From: Microlunatus capsulatus | GTDB taxonomy: Bacteria > Actinomycetota > Actinomycetes > Propionibacteriales > Propionibacteriaceae | Direction of reading: 5' to 3' | DNA length: 64,000 nt | Assembly (NCBI RefSeq): GCF_017876495.1 | Contig: NZ_JAGIOB010000001.1 | Location: 3,844,001 to 3,908,000 of the forward strand | Shown here: piece after piece, positions 17,278-28,527 of the stretch | How the letters are laid out: every line of letters starts with the position of its first letter | Position numbering within the stretch: the stretch's first letter is position 1 | Made by a program: the position numbers and the translations under genes | Notes under the pieces: generated by a model | Told to the model about the DNA's origin: nothing | Seen by the model: the letters and a program-made list of their open reading frames with translations, nothing else | The model's database searches: none

Positions 17278-19194
17278 TCAGGGGGCCAGGGTCACCACGA
17301 GCGGGCGGTGGTCCGAGAGCGGGGAAGCGGCCAGCACCCGGGCGTCGGTGAAGCCCAGGCCGCGACCCAGGACCCAGTCGATGCGGCGGCTCGGGCGCTC
17401 GCTCGGCTCGGTGAGGGCGGCCGGGTCCCCGACCGCGTCGACGGCGCTGACGTAGCCGGCTCCGGTCAGCAGCCGCACCTCCGGCGACCCCGGCACCGCG
17501 TTGAGGTCGCCGCCCACCACCTGCGGCAGCGCCACGGGCGCCCGGAGGAAGGTCTCGACCTCTGCCACCCGCGTCGGGCCGTTGGCCGCCCGGTGCTGCA
17601 GGTGGAGGGAGGTCACGGTGACCGGCCGCCCGCCGACGTCGGTGCGTGCCGTCAGCGCCGACCGGCGCTGCGGCCCCGCCCCGTACGGCAGCGCCTGCAC
17701 CGAGACGTCGGTCAGCGGCGCCCGGGCCAGCACGACGTTGCCGAAGCGGCCGTCGGCCGCCGGGCCGAAGGCCAGGTGCAGATCGAGCCGCCGCGCCAGC
17801 CAGGTGCCCATGTCGGCACCGCCGCCCTGCACCCAGCCGCGGGACACCTCCTGCAGCAGCACGACGTCGGGGTCCTGCGCCTCGATCACCCGGGCCACCG
17901 ACTCCAGGTCGACGGTGCCGTCGCCGCTGACGCCGTAGTGCAGGTTCCAGGAGACGACCCGTCCGGTCGGGGCGCTCGTCCCGGAGCCGGGGCCGGTCCC
18001 GCCGACTGCGGCGGTGGTCGTCCCCAGCGCGAGGACGAGGGCGACGGCGGCGAGCGGGCGACCCGCGCCGCCGCGGGTCGCCGGCTCACCGGCCGGAGCG
18101 GCCGGGGCGACCAGCCCGGCGAGCGCCAGGACGGTGGCCGTGACCACCAGCACCCACACGTTGGGGAACCCGAGCGGCAGGTCGTAGTCCAGCTGGAAGA
18201 GCAGCAGCGGGAGGATCGTGGCGAGCCCGGCCGCCCCCGCTGCCGTCGCCGTCCGGAGCGGTGGGGCGGTCGCGGTCGGGGCGCGGCGGCCCGGCCGTGC
18301 TGACCACGCCGCCGCGAGCAGGACGCCTGCTGCCAGCGCGGACGCCAGTGCGGCCCCGACGACCAGGACGCCCCCGACGGCCCCCGTGGGGGCGGCGAGC
18401 AGGGCGACGGCGGTGCCGCCCGGCAGCGCGACCCCGGCGGCGAGGCGCGACCACACCGCAGGCCGTGCCCGCGCCGTCAGACCGGCGGCGAGCAGCAGGC
18501 CGGTCCCGAGCAGCGGGCCGGCCACGGCCAGCGGCAGGCCCGACTGCGCCGTCAGGGCGGCGGGGTTCGCCAGCACCGCGGCGGCCAGGGCGAGGACCGG
18601 CCCGAGCAGCCCCAGCCGCGCGGTCGCCCGTCCGTCGACCTGCGGCTCGGACGTGGGTCGCGCGGCCAGCAGGAGGGCCAGGCCGCCCAGGCCGACGGCC
18701 ACCCCCCAGCCGAGCGGTCCGGCGCGCCAGGCGGCGTCCCAGGTGCCCAGCACCAGCTGCAGCCCGACGGAGCCGGCCACCCCGGCCAGCACGGCGGCGG
18801 CCGTCGTCCGGCCGCCGCCGGGAGCCGCGACCAGCGCGGCGGCCGCCAGCACCAGCACCGCCACGGCTACGGCGACGGCGACCAGCCCGACGACCAGCCG
18901 GACCTCGCCGTCGGCCGCCTGGAGCAGCAGCCGGAGCCCGGCCAGCAGGGCGGTCCCGGTCAGGACGGCGGTGCGGACAGGCCGGGCCGCCCGCCGCGCG
19001 GTCAGCAGCAGCAGCGCCGCCAGCGGGGCCGGGGCCGCGTAGCTGAGGACGGCGACGGCCGCCACCGCGGCCACCCCGTCCCGGCCGTAGACGCTGTCGA
19101 GCAGCGGTCCGCTGGCGCGGACCAGCTCCAGGGCCAGCACGGTCAGGACGACGACCAGCCCGGACCGGCGGCCCTCCTCCCCGCGCCCGCGCAC
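17278..19194 (-). CDS. Polytopic membrane protein with C-terminal endonuclease/exonuclease/phosphatase domain
   Basis: Encodes 638 residues from a GTG. The first 400 residues hold about ten membrane helices. From residue 411 follows an EEP domain: SWNLHYG (about 414-420), LLQEVSRG (E449), HLQHR (H531), GGDLNAVPG (D563, N565), RIDWVL (D606) and SDHRP (H629). The EEP family cleaves phosphodiesters in nucleic acids, lipids or inositol phosphates. Placed outside the membrane at the C-terminus, it could act on phospholipid or extracellular DNA. It converges tightly on the helical protein gene (two bases apart). Confidence 0.83.
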   Translation of the reverse strand: MRGRGEEGRRSGLVVVLTVLALELVRASGPLLDSVYGRDGVAAVAAVAVLSYAAPAPLAALLLLTARRAARPVRTAVLTGTALLAGLRLLLQAADGEVRLVVGLVAVAVAVAVLVLAAAALVAAPGGGRTTAAAVLAGVAGSVGLQLVLGTWDAAWRAGPLGWGVAVGLGGLALLLAARPTSEPQVDGRATARLGLLGPVLALAAAVLANPAALTAQSGLPLAVAGPLLGTGLLLAAGLTARARPAVWSRLAAGVALPGGTAVALLAAPTGAVGGVLVVGAALASALAAGVLLAAAWSARPGRRAPTATAPPLRTATAAGAAGLATILPLLLFQLDYDLPLGFPNVWVLVVTATVLALAGLVAPAAPAGEPATRGGAGRPLAAVALVLALGTTTAAVGGTGPGSGTSAPTGRVVSWNLHYGVSGDGTVDLESVARVIEAQDPDVVLLQEVSRGWVQGGGADMGTWLARRLDLHLAFGPAADGRFGNVVLARAPLTDVSVQALPYGAGPQRRSALTARTDVGGRPVTVTSLHLQHRAANGPTRVAEVETFLRAPVALPQVVGGDLNAVPGSPEVRLLTGAGYVSAVDAVGDPAALTEPSERPSRRIDWVLGRGLGFTDARVLAASPLSDHRPLVVTLAP

Positions 19195-19215
19195 CCCGTC
19201 GACGGTCCGCCGCTC

Positions 19216-21600
<2,385 letters not shown>

Positions 21601-21614
21601 GGTCTCTCCTCGCT

Positions 21615-21663
21615 GCGGTGCGGTGCGGTGCGGTGCGGTGCGGTGCGGTGCGGTGCGGTGCGG
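21615..21663. repeat. Pentanucleotide tandem repeat (GCGGT, about 9.8 copies)
   Basis: A perfect run of the 5-bp unit GCGGT extends for 49 bases, ending 14 bases upstream of the UvrA-like start codon (on the minus strand it reads ACCGC). It lies in the leader or promoter region. Slippage would change promoter-to-ribosome-site spacing by five bases per unit without touching the coding frame. Confidence 0.95.
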
Positions 21664-21752
21664 CCACGATCCGGGATGGGGCCCCGGCTCGCGGTGGTCG
21701 GGTCCATCCTGGCCCGGACCGGCGCGGCTGTCCGGCCGTGCGGGCCGTCGGG

Positions 21753-22205
21753 TCAGCGGAGCCACCGCCCCTCGCGCATCAGGTCCCGCCCGGCCAGCTC
21801 GTCCACCTCGCGCCAGGCCTGCACGCGGCGCGGCGTGACGCGGAACCAGCGGTAGCCGGGTCCCGACGTCCGCGGGTCGAAGCCGGTCCGGGCGGCGAAC
21901 CGGTCGCCCACCGCGGCGGGCAGGGCGTCGACCGGGAGGACCTCGACGTCGCCGTCCACCAGGGTGACGTCGCGGGTCCCGCCCAGCGCCAGCCGGGCGA
22001 CGGGCCGGGCGCTCAGGTTGGCGCCGGTCGGGCTGGCGGCCGCGGTGGAGAGGAGCAGCGCGCGGCCGTCCCAGTCGAAGGAGAGCGGCACCAGGTACGG
22101 CGCGCCGTCGGCCGAGGCGGTGGCCACCCAGAGGTCGACGTCGTGCGCGAGGTGGTGCTCGGTGTCGCGCCGGCGCTGCGCGCGCGAGCGGGGTCCGGTG
22201 CTCAC
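21753..22205 (-). CDS. Pyridoxamine 5'-phosphate oxidase-like FMN-binding protein
   Basis: Encodes 150 residues from a GTG at 22205; another in-frame GTG at 22256 would add 17 residues, and neither has a strong ribosome site. The split-barrel fold is suggested by DVDLWVATASADGAPYLVPLSFDWDGRALLLST and by the RPVARLALGGTRDVTLVDGDVEVL strands, with a C-terminal GYRWFRVTPRRVQAWRE. Such proteins bind FMN, F420 or heme and reduce or sense small molecules. It is divergent from comM. The exact cofactor cannot be told. Confidence 0.75.
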   Translation of the reverse strand: MSTGPRSRAQRRRDTEHHLAHDVDLWVATASADGAPYLVPLSFDWDGRALLLSTAAASPTGANLSARPVARLALGGTRDVTLVDGDVEVLPVDALPAAVGDRFAARTGFDPRTSGPGYRWFRVTPRRVQAWREVDELAGRDLMREGRWLR

Positions 22206-22473
22206 CGGGCGCGGTCGCGCGGCGCGTCGGGCTGAGGACGGACGGTCATGGCGCACCTCGACGGGTCGACGGCGGGAGGTGGTCCCACGGTAGGGCCCGC
22301 CACCGCACCCGTCACCGTCCACAGCCGGTGGGCCGGCCGTGTCCACAGGTCCGGACGCCGACGTCGCGCCGACCGGCGCCGTGCCGATGGTCCCCGTCGG
22401 AGGTGCACATGACGGAGCGGGTGCGGGGCGCGCGGTGGGCGCGGGAGCGGGTCGACCGGGCGGTGAGGGGCTG

Positions 22474-24018
22474 ATGCAGGCGTGCGCGTGGAGCGTGGCC
22501 CTGGTGGGGCTCGACGGGCGGATCGTGGAGGTCGAGGCCGACATCGGGGCGGGGCTGCCGCGGACGGTGCTGGTGGGTCTGGCGGACACGGCGCTGTCCG
22601 AGGCGCGCGACCGGTGCAAGGCGGCGGTGGGCAACACCGGGCACTCGTGGCCGGCGTCGCTGCTGACGATCAACCTCAGCCCGGCGACGCTGCCGAAGAC
22701 GGGCAGCCACTACGACCTGGCCATCGTCGCGGCGGTGCTCGCCGCGGCGGAGGTGATCCCGCGCGCCGAGCTGGCGGGGACGGTGCTGCTCGGGGAGCTG
22801 GGGCTGGACGGCCGGGTCCGGCCCGTCCGGGGCATCCTGCCGGCGGTGCTGGCCGCCGCCCAGGCGGGCTTCACCCGGGTGGTGGTGCCCGTCCGCCAGG
22901 CCGGTGAGGCGGCGCTGGTCGAGGGGCTCGACGTCCTCGGCGTCGGCTCGCTGGCCCAGCTCGTCGCCCTGCTGCGCGGTGACCCGGTCCCCGAGGCCGA
23001 GCCGGTCGAGGTGCTCGGCGAGGCGCCGTCGGACCACCGGACGCGGCCGCTGGACCTGGCCGACGTGGTCGGCCAGGTGGAGGCGAAGTGGGCGGTCGAG
23101 GTGGCCGCCGCCGGCCGTCACCACCTGATGTTCTCGGGGCCGCCGGGGGTGGGCAAGACGATGGTGGCCGAGCGGATCCCCGGGCTGCTGCCCGACCTCA
23201 CGCTCACCGAGGCGCTCGAGGTGTCCGCGGTGCACTCCCTGGCCGGGTTCAACCTCGCCGACGGGCTGATCACCCGGCCGCCCTACAGCGACCCCCACCA
23301 CTCGGCGTCGGTCGCCAGCATCGTGGGCGGCGGCACCCGGATGGCCAAGCCCGGGGCGATCTCCTGCGCGCACCGCGGCATCCTCTTCCTCGACGAGGCG
23401 CCGGAGTTCCCGACGCGGGTGATCGACGCCCTGCGCACGCCGTTGGAGTCGGGCACGGTCACGCTCGGCCGCAGCGAGGTGCAGGCGCGCTACCCGGCCC
23501 GCTTCCAGCTGGTGATGGCCTCCAACCCGTGCCCGTGCGGCCAGGCCGCGACGCCGGGGGCGCACTGCTCGTGCCCGCCGCAGGCGGTCCGCCGTTACGC
23601 CGAGCGGATCTCGGGTCCCATCAAGGACCGGATCGACATCAGCTGCGTGTTCCTGCCGCTGCGCAAGGCCTACCTGGCGGCGGCGCTGCAGCGCACGGAG
23701 TCCTCGGCGGTGGTCGGCGAGCGGGTGCGCGAGGCGCGGGACCGGCAGGAGCGGCGGCTGGCCGGGACGGGTTGGCGGACCAACGGCGAGGTGTCCGGGC
23801 CGTACCTGCGCCGGCAGCTGCCCCTGCCCGACGGGCTGCAGGTGGTCGAGAACGCCGTCAACCGCGGGCGGCTGAGCCCGCGCGGCGTGGACAAGGTGCT
23901 GCGGGTCGCGTGGACGCTGGCCGACCTGGCCGGCCGGGACGCGCCCGGCACCGACGAGGTGGCGGTCGCGCTCGCGATGCGCCGGGGCGAGCAGCTGGAC
24001 CGGACGGAGGCGGGCTGA
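22474..24018 (+). CDS. comM: ComM/YifB family AAA+ ATPase
   Basis: Encodes 514 residues from the ATG at 22474 behind GAGGGG. The N-terminal ComM domain starts MQACAWSVALVGLDG and contains a Lon-protease-like fold (about 1-165). The AAA+ module has Walker A GPPGVGKT (222-229), Walker B ILFLDEAPEF and an arginine-bearing C-terminal Mg-chelatase-like domain with a CxC pair (NPCPCG, CSCPP). In Vibrio, ComM is a hexameric helicase that drives branch migration during natural transformation. The stop overlaps the dprA start (TGATG). Two GTCCACAG strings at 22317 and 22341 precede it. Confidence 0.93.
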   Translation: MQACAWSVALVGLDGRIVEVEADIGAGLPRTVLVGLADTALSEARDRCKAAVGNTGHSWPASLLTINLSPATLPKTGSHYDLAIVAAVLAAAEVIPRAELAGTVLLGELGLDGRVRPVRGILPAVLAAAQAGFTRVVVPVRQAGEAALVEGLDVLGVGSLAQLVALLRGDPVPEAEPVEVLGEAPSDHRTRPLDLADVVGQVEAKWAVEVAAAGRHHLMFSGPPGVGKTMVAERIPGLLPDLTLTEALEVSAVHSLAGFNLADGLITRPPYSDPHHSASVASIVGGGTRMAKPGAISCAHRGILFLDEAPEFPTRVIDALRTPLESGTVTLGRSEVQARYPARFQLVMASNPCPCGQAATPGAHCSCPPQAVRRYAERISGPIKDRIDISCVFLPLRKAYLAAALQRTESSAVVGERVREARDRQERRLAGTGWRTNGEVSGPYLRRQLPLPDGLQVVENAVNRGRLSPRGVDKVLRVAWTLADLAGRDAPGTDEVAVALAMRRGEQLDRTEAG

Positions 24019-25151
24019 TGTGGTCGGAGAAGCGGGCGCGGACGGCGCTCTCCTGCGCGGTGGACGGCGGGGAGCCGGAGGCCGCGCGGCTGGTCGCCCG
24101 GGTCGGCGCCCAGGGCGCGTGGGCCAAGATCGCCGAGGGCGCGCTCGGCGAGCCGCTGGCCCGCCGGGCCGCCGCGACCGACGTGGAGGTGGTCGAGCGG
24201 CTGGCGGCCCGGGTGGGGGCCCGGTTCGTGGTCCCGGGGGAGGACGAGTGGGTGGCCGGGCTGGACGACCTCGCCCACGTGGAGCCCATCCAGCGCCGCG
24301 GCGGCCTGCCGTTCGGGCTCTGGCTGCGCGGTCCCGGCCACCTCGGCGCGCTCACCCAGCGCGCGGTCGCCGTCGTCGGCTCCCGCGCCGCCACCGCCTA
24401 CGGCGCGGGGGTGGCGACCGACCTCGGGGCCGAGCTGGCCGAGCACGGCGTGACGGTGGTGTCCGGACTGGCCTTCGGGATCGACGCCGCGGCCCACCGG
24501 GGCGCGCTGGCCGCCGGCGGCCCGACGGTCGCCGTGCTGGCCAACGGCGTCGACGTGGCCTACCCGCCGGGCAACACCCCGCTGTTCGAGGCCGTGGCCC
24601 GGGACCACCTCGTGGTCTCGGAGCTGCCGCCGGGTGCGCACCCGACGCGGGTCCGCTTCCTGGCCCGCAACCGGCTGATCGCCGCGCTCGCCCAGGGGAC
24701 GGTCGTCGTCGAGGCGGCGCTGCGGAGCGGGGCGCGGAACACGGCCGGCTGGGCGCTGGAGTGCGGACGGCCGCTGATGGCGGTGCCCGGACCGGTGCAC
24801 TCCCGGGCCTCCACCGCCCCGCACCTGATGATCCGCAACGGCCAGGCGACGCTGGTGACCTGCGCGGCCGAGGTGGTCGAGCTGGTCGGCGGACTGGGTC
24901 AGCACCCGGTCGCGGCCGGGGTCACCCCGCAGCGGGCCACCGACGCGCTCACCGAGCAGCAGCTCGCGGTGTTCGAGGCGACGCCGGCGCGGTCCCGGGT
25001 CTCCTCGGGCGAGATCGCGCTGGCGGCGGGGGTGCCGGTGCCCTCCTGCCTCGCCGCCCTGCACGCCCTCGAGGACCGCGGGCTGGTCGAGGGCAGCGAG
25101 CGCGGCTGGCGGGCGGTGCCGCACCGGGCGATGCTGCCGGCTCCCGCGTGA
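24018..25151 (+). CDS. dprA: DNA processing protein DprA
   Basis: Encodes 377 residues, coupled to comM. The Rossmann-type DprA core is visible: VAVVGSRAATAYG, VVSGLAFGIDAAAHRGAL, FLARNRLIAALA and GARNTAGWALECGRP. A C-terminal winged-helix domain (about 315-370) follows. DprA protects incoming single-stranded DNA and loads RecA. comM-dprA linkage is widely conserved in actinobacteria even where natural competence has not been shown. No competence pilus genes are present here. Confidence 0.95.
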   Translation: MWSEKRARTALSCAVDGGEPEAARLVARVGAQGAWAKIAEGALGEPLARRAAATDVEVVERLAARVGARFVVPGEDEWVAGLDDLAHVEPIQRRGGLPFGLWLRGPGHLGALTQRAVAVVGSRAATAYGAGVATDLGAELAEHGVTVVSGLAFGIDAAAHRGALAAGGPTVAVLANGVDVAYPPGNTPLFEAVARDHLVVSELPPGAHPTRVRFLARNRLIAALAQGTVVVEAALRSGARNTAGWALECGRPLMAVPGPVHSRASTAPHLMIRNGQATLVTCAAEVVELVGGLGQHPVAAGVTPQRATDALTEQQLAVFEATPARSRVSSGEIALAAGVPVPSCLAALHALEDRGLVEGSERGWRAVPHRAMLPAPA

Positions 25152-25158
25152 GCGGCGC

Positions 25159-25180
25159 ACCACCCCCTCACTTGGGTGGT
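25159..25180 (+). terminator. Weak hairpin after dprA
   Basis: ACCACCC (25159-25165) pairs with GGGTGGT (25174-25180) around an eight-base loop, eight bases after the dprA stop. The seven-pair stem is modest and no U tract follows. It may mark the end of the comM-dprA message. Confidence 0.4.
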
Positions 25181-25297
25181 CCCCACCCCCTTCGATGAGG
25201 CCTCCCCGGGGAGCGACCCCTCAGCAGAGTGGTCGGTGGCCCGTCGGGGCCGAGCGAGGGTCCACCCAGACCCCGCCACCAACCCAGGGGGAACAGC

Positions 25298-27346
25298 GTG
25301 AACAGATCAGCAGCAGGGCCGACGGCCACGCCGTCAGCGCGGAGAGGCAGCCGGACGGGGCGTGGTGTCGCGCTGACCGTGGCCGGCCTGATGAGCGTCG
25401 GCGGGCTGGCCGGCCTCGGCTCGGGACCGGCCTCGGCGGCCGTGCCCGCCTTCCCGGACAACGTGGTCGTCTTCCCCGACCGCGACTTCGTGACCATCGA
25501 GGGGTACCAGGACCACATCGGCGAGCAGGGCACCGTCACGGTGACGCGCAACGGCCAGGTGGTGGGCTCCGCCGTCGGCCGGGTGGCCGAGGGCGACGTA
25601 GCCTTCGAGATCAACCACCCCGGTGGGGTGTGCTGGGGCGCGGGGACCGGGTTCAACGTCACGCCGGACATCCGGAAGGGCGACAAGGTCTCGATCGCGT
25701 TCCCCGACGGCGCCAGCGGTGACACGACCACCAGCACCGGCTCCGCCACCAGCCACGCAGCCCGCGACGGCCAGACCGTCAAGGTCGAGGGCACCTACGG
25801 CCCGGACGTGGTCGCCGGGCAGGCGGAGGTCCGGATCGTCAACCCCGACCTCACCGCCGAGGTCGGCCGCCGCGACGTCCGGGCCGTCACCGGCGGCCTG
25901 ACCGTCGCCCCCAAGGGCGGGTACTCCTCGAACCTGGAGATGGCCGGTGGCCGGTTCACCGCCACCTTCGTCTTCGACACCCTCAAGGCGGCGCAGATCG
26001 CAGAGGCGACCCAGGTCGAGCGCTTCATGTCCTGGCAGGTCGAGGACGGCGACGCCAACCGCCAGGGCCTGACCATCTCCGAGTTCGGCGAGCTCGGCGG
26101 CCCCGGCATGGGGGGCTGCCCTGCTGGCCCGGCGGACGTGGCTCCGCCCCGGGGCCATTACTCGATCACCCGGTCCGTGGACAAGGCCAAGCTGGCCGTC
26201 CGGTGGACCCCGGCTGACTCCCCGGCGGGCACCCCTGCCGTCACCAGCTACAACGTGCAGGCCTTCAAGGCCGACGACACCTCCGTCGGGGCCCGGGTGG
26301 GCGCGAGCGCCACCGGCGCGACCCTCGCGGTCGACCCGGCGGTCGTGGACTACACCGTCGAGGTCCGCTCGATGGCGGGCACCACCATGGGCGTCCCCTT
26401 CGAGCCGGCTCCGACCACCGGCTCCGGCGAGCTCCCGGCCGACCAGACGGTGCCCAGGCTGACCATCAGCCCGGCCGCCTCGGGCAACACCGCCGAGACC
26501 GCGGTCGAGGCGTCGAGCGTCATGCTGGGGTCCGAGTCGGCCGCCGACGTGTACGTCACCACCGACGGCAGCGAGGCCGTCCTGGGCGACCTGCCCGGCG
26601 ACACGGCCCAGCTCTACAGGTCCCCGATCGCCATCACCGCGCTGACCGAGATCCACGCCGTGGCCATCGACCGGGCCGGCAACATCTCCGCGCAGGCCAT
26701 CGGCTTCTACAAGCCGGTCGGCGCCCAGGTGCTCAACGCGCCGACCGGGCTCGTCGCCACGCCGGGCATCGGTCAGGTCGCGTTGAAGTGGGTCGCCCCG
26801 TCGGGCAGCAGCACCGCGGTCACGGGCTACCAGGTCGAGGCCTCGACGGTCGCCGCCGACGGCACGACGACCCCGCTCCCCGTGCAGCCGACGGTCACCA
26901 CCGACACCAACCAGGTCGTCACCGGGCTCGCCTCGAGCACGAGGTACGCGTTCACCGTCAAGGCGCTGTACGGCGCCGCGGCCAGCTCTCCGTCGCCGGC
27001 AGCGACGGCGACGACCCCGCTGGCCTCCGCCAGGGTGGCCATCACGACCGGCCGGTGGAAGAACGCCGACACGCGGATCCAGGGCACGACCGACCAGCCC
27101 GCCCTGACCTCCAGCGTCGTGCGGTTCTACCGCAAGTCGGCCGACGGCACCTACAGCACGCAGTACGCCGGGCCCTCCGCTCTGGTCGCCGCGGTGGCCC
27201 CGGCGACCGGGTCCACCTTCGACGGACGGTTCCGCACCAGCGCGCTGACCGGGACCACGAACCCCGGTCAGGTGGTCGCCAAGCTGTTCGACGGCAGCGG
27301 CAACGAGCTGGGGGCCAGCGCCCCGTTCACCCTCACGAGCGGCTAG
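25298..27346 (+). CDS. Secreted multidomain protein with a fibronectin type III domain
   Basis: Encodes 682 residues from a GTG behind AGGGGG. A basic start and hydrophobic core with an ASA-AVPAF cleavage site (about residue 46) mark a Sec signal peptide. The N-terminal half is unrecognised beta-rich sequence. Around 395-450 a stretch ending YRSPIAITALTEIHAVAIDRAGNIS resembles the chitobiase C-terminal type domain. Residues about 465-555 form an FN3 domain (APTGLVATPGIGQVALKWVAPSG ... YAFTVKA). No catalytic motif, LPxTG anchor or membrane tail is seen, so it is probably free or loosely wall-bound. Substrate binding or adhesion is possible. Confidence 0.75.
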   Translation: MNRSAAGPTATPSARRGSRTGRGVALTVAGLMSVGGLAGLGSGPASAAVPAFPDNVVVFPDRDFVTIEGYQDHIGEQGTVTVTRNGQVVGSAVGRVAEGDVAFEINHPGGVCWGAGTGFNVTPDIRKGDKVSIAFPDGASGDTTTSTGSATSHAARDGQTVKVEGTYGPDVVAGQAEVRIVNPDLTAEVGRRDVRAVTGGLTVAPKGGYSSNLEMAGGRFTATFVFDTLKAAQIAEATQVERFMSWQVEDGDANRQGLTISEFGELGGPGMGGCPAGPADVAPPRGHYSITRSVDKAKLAVRWTPADSPAGTPAVTSYNVQAFKADDTSVGARVGASATGATLAVDPAVVDYTVEVRSMAGTTMGVPFEPAPTTGSGELPADQTVPRLTISPAASGNTAETAVEASSVMLGSESAADVYVTTDGSEAVLGDLPGDTAQLYRSPIAITALTEIHAVAIDRAGNISAQAIGFYKPVGAQVLNAPTGLVATPGIGQVALKWVAPSGSSTAVTGYQVEASTVAADGTTTPLPVQPTVTTDTNQVVTGLASSTRYAFTVKALYGAAASSPSPAATATTPLASARVAITTGRWKNADTRIQGTTDQPALTSSVVRFYRKSADGTYSTQYAGPSALVAAVAPATGSTFDGRFRTSALTGTTNPGQVVAKLFDGSGNELGASAPFTLTSG

Positions 27347-27372
27347 CCGCTGGGCAGCACCACCGCACGACC

Positions 27373-27404
27373 CGAGGGCGGGCTCCTCCCGGAGCCCGCC
27401 CTCG
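27373..27404. terminator. Strong terminator hairpin
   Basis: A perfect 14-pair stem, CGAGGGCGGGCTCC (27373-27386) with GGAGCCCGCCCTCG (27391-27404), closes a TCCC loop 26 bases after the FN3 protein gene. It faces the 3' end of the CDF gene and can serve both strands. Confidence 0.85.
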
Positions 27405-27474
27405 GCGTGCGTGCACCCGCTGGTCGGGCGCGACCGGGGGGCGCGGCGCAGACGCGAGCGGACGGCGACGAGCC

Positions 27475-28413
27475 TCAGGCGTGGGTGGCGTGCTCGTGCT
27501 CGACGTGGCTGACCGGCTCGAACTGGAAGGTCGAGTGCTCGATGCTCACGGGGAAGTGGTCGGCCACGCAGCGCTGCACCGCGTCCAGCATCGTCGGCAG
27601 GTGCCCGTCGTTGAAGCAGGAGTCGTCGACGACGACGTGGGCGCTCAGCACCGGCAGGCCGGTGGCGATCTGGGAGGCGTGCAGGTCGTGGACGTCGTGC
27701 ACGTGCGGGGTCTCCAGCAGGTGCCGGCGCACCTCGGCCAGGTCCAGCCCCCGCGGCGTCGACTCCAGCAGCACGGCGGCCGCCTCGCGCAGCAGCAGCA
27801 GGGCCCGCGGGAGGATCAGCAACCCCACCAGCAGGGACACCACCGCGTCGGCCCGCAGCCAGCTGGTGGTGGCGATGACGACGGCGGCGACGATGACCGC
27901 GACCGAGCCCAGCGCGTCGTTGACCACCTCGAGGAACGCGGCCCGGAGGTTGAGGTTCGACGTCCGGCTGCGGGTCAGCAGGGCGATGGCCAGCGCGTTG
28001 CCGACCAGCCCGACGACGCCGAAGGCCAGCATGGCGCCGGAGGCGACGGGGGGCGGGTCCAGCAGGCGGCGGACGCCCTCGACCAGCACGTACACCGCGA
28101 CGGCGCTGAGCACCAGGGCCTGGACGGCGGCCGAGAGCACCTCGGCCCGGACGAAGCCCCAGGTCCGCCGGGTGGAGGCGGCCCGGGTCATCAGGCCGGC
28201 GGCGACCAGGGCGAGGGTCAGCCCCATGACGTCGGTGAGCATGTGCCCGGCGTCGGCCAGCAGGGCCAGGCTGCCCGAGAGGGCGGCCCCGACGACCTGG
28301 GCGACGAAGTTGGCGGCGGTCAGGCCCAGCACCAGGGCGAGGACGCGGCGGTGGTCGCCGGGCCCGGTGGGGTGGTGGCTGTGGGAGGACCCGTGGCCGT
28401 GGCTGCCGCCCAT
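27475..28413 (-). CDS. Cation diffusion facilitator (CzcD-like metal exporter)
   Basis: Encodes 312 residues with a histidine-rich start (MGGSHGHGSSHSHH) and tail (HVEHEHATHA). Six helices are expected. The helix-2 metal site ADAGHMLTD (HxxxD) is canonical for zinc-type CDFs. The helix-5 site reads FLEVVNDALGS, so the usual HxxxD is ExxxD. The C-terminal cytoplasmic domain has several histidines (HVHDVHDLHASQ). The protein should export Zn or a related divalent ion in exchange for protons; the glutamate may alter metal choice. No metal sensor gene is adjacent. Confidence 0.88.
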   Translation of the reverse strand: MGGSHGHGSSHSHHPTGPGDHRRVLALVLGLTAANFVAQVVGAALSGSLALLADAGHMLTDVMGLTLALVAAGLMTRAASTRRTWGFVRAEVLSAAVQALVLSAVAVYVLVEGVRRLLDPPPVASGAMLAFGVVGLVGNALAIALLTRSRTSNLNLRAAFLEVVNDALGSVAVIVAAVVIATTSWLRADAVVSLLVGLLILPRALLLLREAAAVLLESTPRGLDLAEVRRHLLETPHVHDVHDLHASQIATGLPVLSAHVVVDDSCFNDGHLPTMLDAVQRCVADHFPVSIEHSTFQFEPVSHVEHEHATHA

Positions 28414-28527
28414 CCTGGTGCTCCTCCGCTGCTCGGGCCCGGTCCGGGCCGGTCCGTCTCCACGTGCCCGTCGGGCCGGGCGGCCAGCCTACTCAGCGCC
28501 GCCGGCGCCGACCGGCCGTCCGCGGGC

